DNA of 64,000 nucleotides, taken from the NCBI RefSeq assembly GCF_000203815.1, contig NW_004457718.1:372001-436000 (forward strand), in the 5' to 3' direction. This stretch comes from Cavenderia fasciculata. Its lineage: Eukaryota; Evosea; Eumycetozoa; Acytosteliales; Cavenderiaceae. A program made the position numbers and the translations under genes. Numbering within the stretch: the stretch's first letter is position 1; every line of letters begins with the position of its first letter. Positions 47,554 to 57,360 of the stretch are shown piece after piece. The notes beneath the pieces are model-generated. The model was not told where the DNA came from. It worked only from the letters and a program-made list of their open reading frames with translations, and did no database searches.

Positions 47554-50500
47554 ATGTACTCCAAACCTTTTTTATTACTATATTTATTATTATTATTATT
47601 ATTATTTGTCATTACGACAAATGCACAGTCACAGCTTATCTATGTGGACTATAAATCCTCGATTCAATTCAGAGGAAGCGAGAACTTCCCTTTTAAAGAT
47701 ATAAAGAGTGCTATCGATTTCAGTACTGAAAACAAGTTGGTATGTATTAATTATAAAAGGTGGATCGAATTTAATTGATGAGATATGTCTTACCAAACAT
47801 TAACTCTTTTTTTTTTTTTTTTTTTTTTTTAGACTCTTCCGATCATCTTGATTCAACAAGGAATTTATGCAGGTACAGATAATAAGAATATCAGAATCAA
47901 TGATATGACAATTCAATTTGTGTATGTATAAAGTTTTATAGAAGATAACAAACCGTTTGAGGAAGGAACCAAAAAACTAAAAAACTAATTATTTTGTTTA
48001 TTTTTTATTTTTTTTTTTAGTATCTAAAAGTACACCAATTATAATTGATTGTGAAGGTATTGGTCAAGGTTTAATTATTGAAAACAGTAATGTAATGATT
48101 AGCGGAATTACATTTGCCAATTGTAGCAAGTCCCAAGGCAGTACTATCCATGCTTTAAACTCGGTAGTTACATTGGAAAACTGTACCATTACCAAATCAA
48201 GAACGGACAACTCCAACGTCCTCTTCTCGTCTTCAAAGTTATTCGTGTCAAAAACCAACTTTACAAACAACTATGCCACCAACTCTGGAGGTGCCATCGT
48301 TGCTGTTAATTCTATTGTAGAAATTGGAAAGGGTGTTGTCTTTTCCAAAAACAACAGAACCTCCTCAAATGGAAGACTAGTTAGTGATGACATTGTTGCC
48401 TCTAACAAATCAACAGTCTATTTTGTCGATGCTGGCGGTGTAGAAACAAAAAATGTTTTTTGTGATGAATCATCTACGGTTGATGATAGCAAAGGTCTCT
48501 CGCTCTGCCCCATGAAAAATGATCTATCGTCTGCCTCCCCTTCCTCTCCACCACCATACTGCGGCGATAGCTTCTGTGACACTGTAAACGAAAACTACTT
48601 CAACTGTCCCCAGGATTGCCCTTCCATACAGTTTTCTGGCTTCATCAAAGAAGAATGGACCGATTCAAACCCCTTGAAGGTATCGTCGCCAATGCTATAT
48701 CCAAAGACAACTATATTGGATGGAGTCGAAGGCCCAGTCCACGCTACTCTCACCTCTTACTTCCGGTTCTCTCAAAACTCAAAGTTGTATCTACGTGTAT
48801 CAACATTTAATCTTGGCTTAAAGATCCTTTTTGACCGAAGAGAGGTATCCCATTTTCAATTGCAAGAACCAGACAGCAAAACCCAACTTTTTGAAGCTAA
48901 TGTCTACCTCGTCCAAGGAATCCACCAATTTCAAGCCTTACTCACCTCGTTTACCAAAAAAACGCAAGGATCAAGAAACATAACCCTCGAGTATCGTACC
49001 TCGCTCTCCCAACCATACGTACCATTCAACATTACCTTCTTTTCACTCAATTCATGTGGTGATGGTATTGTCTCCCCTGTCAATGAAGACTGCTCCTATG
49101 ACTCTTTCAACGGCTATGGCAGAATGGATTCTGTTACAAATCTCAATACCACATGTGGAAACAAGATATGTGACGAGGTTTCTCCCATCCTTTGTTTATC
49201 CGATTGCCACGAGTACATCACTGAAAAGTGTCCACCCTTGACCGTTAGAAAAGGTTCTTTGGTTCCAACTGCCCCCACCTCGACAGATACTCTTGGAAAG
49301 CTTATTGCTAACCAGCAAGTGTGGCGTCTCCCCGGTTACCAACACTTCTCGTTTGGATATGACATTGTATTTGGTGAACAATCAAAATTCCCAGTATTCT
49401 ATTTTGGTTTCTGTAACGAAAAGGAATCAAACATTATTGAAGATGTTTATCGTGATGCTTTCTATGAAATCCCCAAAGTAATTAAAATTAATGATATTAT
49501 TTATATTTATATTAAATTTAACACCTTTCTATCTATATTTAAATTTATTTATTTATTTTAGGAATTGACCGTTGTACCTCTACCTCTTTGTAGTTTCTCC
49601 ATAACCACTGAAGAGTTTAATAGTACTGATTCCATGCAAAAATCCAAGCGTTCCAAATCGTCCATGTCCATTAGCGCCAATGCCAATGCCAAGATTGGTT
49701 CCGTCGGTGTACAGGTCGACGCCTCCTACAAACACGACAAGGCAGTATCCGAGTCTAGATCGTTGTCCAATACCAAACAAGGTTCCACCTACGAATCAAC
49801 CGTCCAATGTTCCTCGTTTTCAGTTGAGATTATCGACCCTTCCACAAATCAGTTCCATCCCGGCTTCTTGAGCGACCTCTCAACGGGAAACTCCACCGAC
49901 GACTTTATCCTCCTCATTCAAAAGTATGGCTCCCACTTTTATCTCTCTGGCATTTTGGGCGGAACCCTCAAACAAATCACCATCCACCAAAAATCTCAAT
50001 CCGAGTCAGAGAGTCAAAAAGATGTAGATGATATGGTCAGCTATTCAGTTGGAGTCTCGGTCAGTTCTCCTTCGCTTTCCGCCAGTGCCAGTTTCAGTAG
50101 CACAGAGACCAACGATTCTAAAGAAGGCAGAAAACAAAAATTTATGAGCGAAAGCAAAAGATCCACCATCATAACCAATGGTGGAGCAGCAGGCTCATTT
50201 GCTCCATCAGCCGACGGTGCCCCCACTACCTTTGGTAGGTAACCTTTCAACAAAACATTCCACCTTAAATATATATTGACTCTATTTTTTTATTTCAAAT
50301 ATAGGGGACTGGGCAAACAGCGTTGATATTCTTCCGGCCATTGTCAACCCTCAACTCCAACCAATCAGATCCATCATTCCGGAAGTGTGGGTTACCCCAT
50401 CTGGTGAAAAGGTTGTTGATCTATGGACCAAAGCCGAAGAAGAATACTACAAACGAATGTTAAGTGGCCCAATCTTTGATTCAACCTTGTCTACACTCCA

Positions 50501-51542
50501 AAAGAAAGAACACTTGACTTGGTTCCCGAGATTGCACTTGGATGAACGTAGTTATGAAACTTCTCACATTGTATCACAAGATCGAGCCAAGGGAATAGAG
50601 ATCTCTAGTCTCGACTTGGAATTCTTTGTCGAGAAAAGACAAATGGCTGACGACTATGAAACCGATTTTGTCAAGATAGAGCCAAACTTCCCCACCTCTA
50701 TCGACCCAGAAGTTCACGATGTGAGATTACTCATGCAGCTCCCAAGTATTAATAATTGGACTATCGATCAGTTGAACACGACATATTATCACACCCACAA
50801 CGAAGATTCAATCGACGTATCAAGATCCCTTGGAAATGTCATTTTCCAAAAAACGTCAAAGACATTCGAACTTCCAAGCGAAATTGGGTATTGGAATAGA
50901 CCAACGCCAGGCGCCGTCCCCAAAAACTATCCAATCTACCATCTTCACCATATCTCCAAAGGAAAGTTGGTTCGAGAAATGGCGCCCTCGTTTTTCCTTT
51001 TGGTTCCCCCAGACTGTGATGGTACCCAAAGTACCGTGGATGTCGTAAAAGTTGGCATTAGATACTATATTGCAGGAACTGAACAAAAGAGATTCTATGA
51101 TCGTCAATCTACTCATCGAGGAAAATGGAGACTATTGGAGATTTTGGACAAAACAACAGTTTCACAGCTTTTGTTGTCTACAGACACCTACGTTCATTAC
51201 ACAACTGATAGTGATTGGCCCGACTCTGGCACTCCAGACTACACAATCAGAAGCTTTATGTGCCAAACATATTTAATCCTTCCAAACAAACAAGGAGAGT
51301 ATATTACCATTCGTAACCTTTACAACAACAACAATGGTGGTAAAAAGACCAACGGTGAAGATTTCAAACCTTTTATTGAAAGTCCTACTCACTCAAGATA
51401 CGTCTGGTGGGAAGATGGAGATTTAGAAGTGTCCAGTGATAGCGAGCATCTCGATGAAAACGCTGCCATAAATTTAGCCTCAGAGTTCCCTGCTGAAAAC
51501 TTTATTCCAGAACAATTATTAACTCAAATATCAAACAAATAA
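47554..51542 (+). CDS. Secreted beta-helix + MACPF protein 2
   Basis: Five exons: 47554-47739, 47833-47921, 48031-49477, 49562-50234, 50305-51542; 1210 residues. The signal peptide is followed by QSQLIYVDYKSS and a beta-helix-like region (SGITFANCSKSQGSTIHALN, FVSKTNFTNNYATNSGGAIV), Cys modules (CGDSFCDTVNENYFNCPQDC; CGNKICDEVSPILC), a PA14-like or jelly-roll stretch (about 48640-49000) and a MACPF domain from residue 575 with the signature at 696-708 (YGSHFYLSGILGG), flanked by Ser-rich TMH-like segments. The C-terminal 380 residues are Trp/Tyr-rich. Intron positions around the MACPF domain agree with the paralogue (both cut within ...FG|GW and ...FG|DW). Exon 3 is taken from the AAAAG at 48026-48030, since the nearer TTTTAG at 48019-48020 breaks the frame. 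Confidence 0.85.
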
Positions 51543-51666
51543 AAACTAATAATATTAATATTAATACTGTTCTTTTTCTCTATCTCTCATGCGCATGATG
51601 AGATTTTAAAAAAATGAAATAGATATCTATATTCTTTTATTTATTTGAAAGTGTACTTGCAATTAT

Positions 51667-51840
51667 ATTATACTATTATTATTAGTTGGTTATTTTGAAT
51701 CGAAATAGGGATTTAAAGATTCCTTGCAAAATTCATAAACACCCCAAGTAATGGCAGCGCTCATACTGTGAAAGACTATACGCGGACGAATGCCACACAG
51801 ATAGCCCTTGGGACCTTCCTCGCGCCAGATGGTTCGCATG
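51667..51840 (-). pseudogene. Mitoferrin 3'-end fragment (second copied fragment)
   Basis: 51684-51840 is nearly identical to 54052-54209, the final exon end and stop of the mitoferrin gene, and to 36556-36715. Homology stops after 'ggttcgcatg', about 9 bases further into the exon than in the 36.7-kb copy, so the two fragments were cut at different points or one was trimmed later. It has no start or upstream exons. Confidence 0.9.
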
Positions 51841-52002
51841 AGAGATAGAGAGAGAAGAAGAAGAAGTATCTCTAGATTTATTTGTGTTGTATAGTTTCCT
51901 TCTTTTTTTTAATTTCAAAGGGGGGGTCACTTACTTTTAAAATGTTCTCTCGGGCCTAGGTGCGAGGAACCTATAGGTACAAATACAATGGTTTCTTCTA
52001 TT

Positions 52003-53298
52003 CTATGGGGTATGTAATTTTTTAGGAAAGGTTGCGAGGGGAATGTCTTGTATTATGTAACCATAATCATCCTGCAACGATGCGACCGGTTGTTTGTCAA
52101 CATATATACTTTGATACAACAAGTAAATATATTTCAGAGTTGTATTATTATGATTGGTACGTATCTCTTTTAAAGCTTGATAAACAAATGGGAAACACTC
52201 TTCGCGAACTAAATAATAAATGAATGAATTAGAGACCTGGAAATATATATTTCACACATCGATCAGTACTTACAATAGATTTTAAAACTAATAAGTGATC
52301 TGTTTGTCTTGATGGCATCCAATAGTTTTCGACTCTGTGCAGGAGTTACCGCGATATGGCGAATTGTAAGGTGTTTGATTATGTTTTTGTTTAATAGTTT
52401 GATGACCACTGATAATATTCTGGCACCACCACCACATAGTCTGAGACACTCAAGATTGGGTAACCCGAGTATGAATCGATTAAATACTTCTTTATCGTAT
52501 GTCATTCGATTGGATGCCGTTAGTTTGACTGTTTTAATATATGGTGATCCATTCAATACATCACATGATGGTTGAATATCAACTGGGTGTTCTTTGAAAT
52601 ATATAGAGGTGGTGTAAGTTGATTGCGTTGGATAATGAATGGTAATAATATAATATATATTGTACATACCATAACCTCTAACATCGTATTTATCGATATG
52701 TGGAATCATTGATGGCAAACAAATGGGTGTATGAAGTTCTTGGTTGTTTTTAACATTGGCTCCATAGACACAGAATCTTGTACTTGCTCTCTCGGCATAG
52801 ATCATTCTTCCAAATGGAAATGATACAAAGAAATACTCTGTTATTATTGTATTCTCTTTTAGGTCTTGATAGATCAACCCCATAGTTGTACGCGCTTTGA
52901 CAAAAGAAGAGAGGACAAGAGTATGAGCATGATAAATATTTATACTCGATAGATAAGATGTTGACATACCTTGTTCAATTGTGTTATCATCGAAAAGAAC
53001 ATATATTGATAAGTAGGTAACCAACTTTGATTTTTGGATGACTGTTCTTACCCTATTCACCGCTGATTGTAGTTCCTGTTGACTTCCGATAAAGTTGATC
53101 ATATCTAGGCATCTTCCCTCACCATTTGAATCCTTAACAAATGCACCCAATGACTTTAGTTCTTCATCAGACCTTATTATCTTTTTGTCGTCGTTGTTGT
53201 TTGTTTCCATCTTTTGTCTCTTCACATTGATGTCATCATCATCATCAATCACAATAATATTATTGTTATTATTATTATTGTTATTATTGTTGTTCTTG

Positions 53299-53342
<44 letters not shown>

Positions 53343-53582
53343 GTTATCGTTGTTGTCAATTGATCTCTTTTTGTTGTAAAGATTTGCCATGACATCATTT
53401 ACAACTTGCAAGACATCTATTTGATTGTCCAACATGAAATAGACAGAACATTGAGCAATGTGATTGTTGAGTGTTGCAGTATCACATAGTTGACTATCAC
53501 ATAACGGACATTTGTTATCTTTGAATGTTTTGAATTGTTTGGTGATAGAATGATATTTATCTGTCTCTTTTGTTGTTGTCAT
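52003..53582 (-). CDS. C2HC-finger/LRR family, copy F (intact)
   Basis: Four exons: 52970-53582, 52670-52894, 52274-52591, 52003-52208; 453 residues with correct phases. Same finger (C25, C28, H41, C45), poly-Asn, acidic patch, exon 2 block and LRR-like end as copies D and E. The exon 2 end differs (HIDKYDVRGYG instead of HIDKYQVKSIG). Introns 1 and 2 happen to be in frame and stop-free, so a read-through frame of 439 codons also exists; I prefer the spliced form because the exon borders and phases match copies B, D and E. It lies tail-first downstream of the mitoferrin gene on the same strand, which is the likely source arrangement for the other duplicated blocks. Confidence 0.82.
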
Positions 53583-53976
53583 CTTCTTTGTAATTTGAAA
53601 TAATCAATTAATTGTTCAACAAATATTGGTTATGTTTGAAAAAGTAATCTTTTTTAATTTCTACAAGACAGGTGTTGATTTTTTTTTTTTGAACAAAACA
53701 ATGTACATTGTTCCACAGAATCAGTGATTGTTTCCACATGTAGTATTGAGATTTGGAACAGAATCCATTCTGGTTTACTTGGAGAAGTAGGACCTTTAGA
53801 GGGTGGAGGTGTTATTATCGATTTCATAACGTTTCACAAATGGTTTATATGATTTACTGATATATCTATCTTTTGTGTTGTTGTTGACATTTCTTTAATG
53901 AAGGAAAAGGAACTTAATTTTATATTTGTTTTTTTTTTTTACCGTTTATTATTTTAATATTATATTATTATTATGT

Positions 53977-54013
<37 letters not shown>

Positions 54014-54058
54014 GCCTGTCTATCTATAATATTATATTATACTATTATTATTAGTTGG
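53583..54058. repeat. Spacer between mitoferrin and copy F, source of the duplicated flank
   Basis: Matches 36045-36555. Contains 'ggaggtgttattatcgattt' shared text, a T-run near 53930-53940 and an (ATT)n tract. No gene is supported; 53730-53830 may be an old coding relic. Confidence 0.7.
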
Positions 54059-55168
54059 TTATTTTGAATCGAAATAGGGATTTAAAGATTCCTTGCAAAA
54101 TTCATAAACACCCCAAGTAATGGCAGCGCTCATACTGTGAAAGACTATACGCGGACGAATGCCACACAGGTAGCCCTTGGGACCTTCCTCGCGCCAGATG
54201 GTTCGCATGGCATCGATGAGGCCATTGTAGTGCTTGCCGACATCGCCGGCTGTCTGTAGACGTGTTTTGGCAACGTCGAATGGGTTGGTGACGGCAGCGG
54301 CGACCACACCGGCTCCTCCACCAGCCACTAAATGCAAAAGCAATGGGTTTCTATCCTTGCTGTGAAATGGTTCGATGACCTTTTTTAATGATTCGTACGA
54401 TGCAAAATACGTTCCATAGTATGGCACGTTCATCACCAACGACGTCGTATATCCCGCATAAAATGATTTTAATCCCTCTCTAACCCACATCTTTCTCATG
54501 CAATCTTTTAATCCATTGTATGTTGTCACTTGTAATTGCATTCTTTGTTTTACTGCGTCCATTGGTGATGCAACTGCTTCACTTATCATCTAAATCAAAA
54601 AAAAAGAAAATGACAAACAAATGTTAATATATCAAATGATGATTAATTAATTAATATGAATATGTTTGTTTAACATACGGTTGCAAAAGCACCAGCAGCA
54701 CCAGTTTTGAGTGGATGATGGTGTTCCTTGTCTCCCTTGCATATTTTTTCTTTTAAATGTTCGTATATGGCAAAATGGAGGGCATGAGATGGAGCGGCAC
54801 CGGCAGCGACGGCAGTGACACCTCTGAATAAACCTCCAACACCTGACCTTGTAACAATCTCCTTTGTTGTTTGAAAGCCTGATAATACTGCTACTCCTGG
54901 TCTAACTGCTGATTGTATATGTGTCTTTATAAAAAAGAAGAAGATCAAAGAAGGGTTAATCAATCAATCAATCGTCAATTGTCAATCGTGGTCATCATTG
55001 CAAACTTGTCATTGTCATTGACATCACCACCATCATCACACATACTTTGACTGTATCGATTGGGTACATTCCAACATGTTCTGCAACACCTGCAACAGCA
55101 CCACCTATTAAATGAACATAGAATGATCCTCCTTCTTCCTCTTCTTCAAATCCGTGATCGTGACCCAT
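54059..55168 (-). CDS. mcfF: Mitoferrin-type mitochondrial iron carrier
   Basis: Three exons, 55046-55168, 54679-54924 and 54059-54589, 299 residues, the normal size for a six-helix mitochondrial carrier. The three-repeat signature is clear in repeats 1-3: PIDTVK (36-41), PMDAVK (132-137) and PFDVAK (226-231). The first helix HLIGGAVAGVAEHVGMYPID, with the conserved ...AEHxxMYPxD, is characteristic of mitoferrin/MRS3-MRS4, which import iron across the inner mitochondrial membrane for haem and Fe-S synthesis. The N-terminus is acidic with a His (MGHDHGFEEEEEGG). The symbol follows the D. discoideum mitoferrin name and rests on family recognition. Its last 150 bases were copied to two other places in the window. 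Confidence 0.88.
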
Positions 55169-56343
55169 GATTCTATTCTATTCTATATATATATATATAT
55201 TTGTATGTGTGTTATGTATCAAGTTAATGAATACTTCTACTACTTCTACTATACTACTACGACTACGCCCTTCACGTCTTTGTCTCTTTTGATGATTTCT
55301 TTCTTTGTTTCTTGAAAAGTAATTATAATCGATTAAGATTAATCTAAACCAAATTAATTACTCCAACGCCCGAGCAAGACAGCAATCGATTGCTTCGTCT
55401 TTTTAAAAAAAAAGAAAAACTAATAATTTTGTCATCAGCAAAGGGTCAATTAAAATCGCGATGGTGACAAATACCATTGTAATGAATATCCGCCCCTTCC
55501 CTCTCTCTCTTTTGTTCGGTACCGGACCTGATCCCTATGTCACCCCCCCTCTAGTAAAATAAACAATTTCCCTCCTCTCCTCTCTCTGCAGTCAACCAGG
55601 TTAACAACAGACTAACTAACGTATGTTGTGTTGTATCATACGTATTATGATACACCATATATACGTTTGTTTGGTTGTTCATCGAACACAATCGATAGAG
55701 AGTCTCTTTTGGAATGGAATCTATTGTCTTCTCTACGATATTTATTCTCTCCAACTATAAACTCGACCATCTCATTCATCATCATCATTACTCTATCTAT
55801 TGTGTTGGAATCAAAAGATGTATTGCTGTTGTTGAAATATCAAACATGAGTTAAAATACTAAATGAAATCACAATTATTGTTGTATGTAAATGATGGCAA
55901 GAGCAAGAAAAGTACATGTTGTTGGTGGGACTTCGAATAGGTGAGGGAAAAAAAAAAAAGAAAATAAATAAAAAAAAAAAAAGGTGCTACTTTAATTTGG
56001 GTTTGATGATCTTCACTTTTTAATCATCATCGCATGAGAAAGAGAGATAATCAAAAGAAAGACATTGTAACAATTAAAGGTATGCATATCAACTACAATA
56101 CATACAACAAACAGATAAAGGATAGACATTCTAGATAGATAGATAGATAGAGTAGATAGGTTGATGTGAACTTCACATTCCATCAACAACAGCGCTATGA
56201 TGATCATTTAATGTTATACCTAGTGCCTACATCTATCCGAGTCGTGATATGATCATCAGGTTACATATACATATTTATAGATAGTTTACTAATATTTTAA
56301 CAATCTATTTAAATTGTACCAAAAAAGAAAGAAAGGAACATAC

Positions 56344-56408
<65 letters not shown>

Positions 56409-56437
56409 AACAAACAAATTATATAAAAGAGAGAGAA
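55169..56437. other. Divergent intergenic region, mitoferrin / psmB2
   Basis: About 1.27 kb with (CTA)n, (GATA)n (about 56130-56155), A-runs near 55950-55985 and a (CAA)n tract at about 56345-56406 just before the proteasome gene. Small open frames here are not credible. Confidence 0.6.
56345..56406. repeat. (CAA)n microsatellite in psmB2 5' leader
   Basis: About 20 uninterrupted CAA units ending 30 bases before the start codon; if the leader is transcribed here the mRNA would have an unstructured CAA-rich 5' UTR. Confidence 0.9.
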
Positions 56438-57019
56438 ATGGAAACATTATTAGCAATTTCAATTAAAGGAGGAGTTTTATGCCTTGCCGATACAGAAGTC
56501 AATAGATCAATTGTAAAGATGAAAGAAGATGAAGATAAAATGGCACTCATAGACACACACAAACTGATCATGTCGGCAGGAGAACATGGTGACCGTAGTC
56601 AATTCATAGAGTTTGTTTCCAAAAACTGTAAATTATATAACCTCCGTAACGGCTATGCCCTCAGCACAGCAGCCACTGCCAATTTCACCAGATCCGAACT
56701 TGCTACAGCCCTTCGTAGTCGTCCATACAATGTCAATTTGATTATAGCCGGATACGACAAGGAACACGAAGGGTCCATCTACTATATGGACTATTTGGCT
56801 TCGATGGTCAAGCTCGATTTTGCTTGCCACGGATACGCCGCCTACTTTTTATTAGGTCTTTTGGATCGTCACCATAAAAAGGATATGTCCTTTGAGGAAG
56901 GTATGGCCTTGTTAAAGATGTGCACCCAAGAATTGAAAACTCGTTTCTTGGTTGGTGGAAAATTCATGATAAAACATATTAATCAAGATGGTGTCAAACA
57001 AATTCCTTTCATCAATTAA
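56438..57019 (+). CDS. psmB2: Proteasome subunit beta type-2
   Basis: Single exon, 193 residues, very close in length to human PSMB2 (201). It begins METLLAISIKGGVLCLADTE like the family's METLLGI, and keeps MKEDEDKM, NLRNGYALSTAATANFTR, NLIIAGYDKEHEGSIYYMDY and FACHGYAAYFLLGLLDR. This is the beta-4 position (Pre1/C11) of the 20S core, which lacks a propeptide and a catalytic Thr1, so it is structural: it packs in the beta ring of the proteasome that degrades ubiquitinated proteins. No introns. Confidence 0.96.
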   Translation: METLLAISIKGGVLCLADTEVNRSIVKMKEDEDKMALIDTHKLIMSAGEHGDRSQFIEFVSKNCKLYNLRNGYALSTAATANFTRSELATALRSRPYNVNLIIAGYDKEHEGSIYYMDYLASMVKLDFACHGYAAYFLLGLLDRHHKKDMSFEEGMALLKMCTQELKTRFLVGGKFMIKHINQDGVKQIPFIN

Positions 57020-57360
57020 ACTCAATCCAAAAACAAACCAAACAAACATGTCATGTCTCCAATTAATAATAATCTATAAAAAAAAAACAAAATAGCCATT
57101 CGAAATCAAAAACAAAACAATGATGTAAATTAATATTATCATCATTGTTTTATAATATATATATATAAACAACAACAACAACAACAACTCCTTTGTAAGA
57201 TTTTTTTTAAAAAAAAAATATTATTATTAACAATACATGTTTTTATTTATTTGTTTATTATTTCCTTGGTTTATTGTTGTTGTTATTATTTTATATATTA
57301 TTTTATTATTTAATTACCTATTATTATTTTAAAATAACTTATTATTATTATTATTATTAT
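57020..57360. other. Convergent 3' intergenic region
   Basis: AT-rich spacer with (ATT)n and (CAA)n tracts between the psmB2 and CARMIL-like stop codons. Nothing else is seen. Confidence 0.6.

Noticed and set aside
52263-53582. Unspliced 439-codon version of copy F
   Set aside because: Intron 1 and 2 happen to lack stops; splice borders and phases match the other copies exactly, so the spliced model is preferred.
56345-56406. CRISPR-like array
   Set aside because: It is a plain CAA microsatellite without spacers, in a eukaryotic genome.
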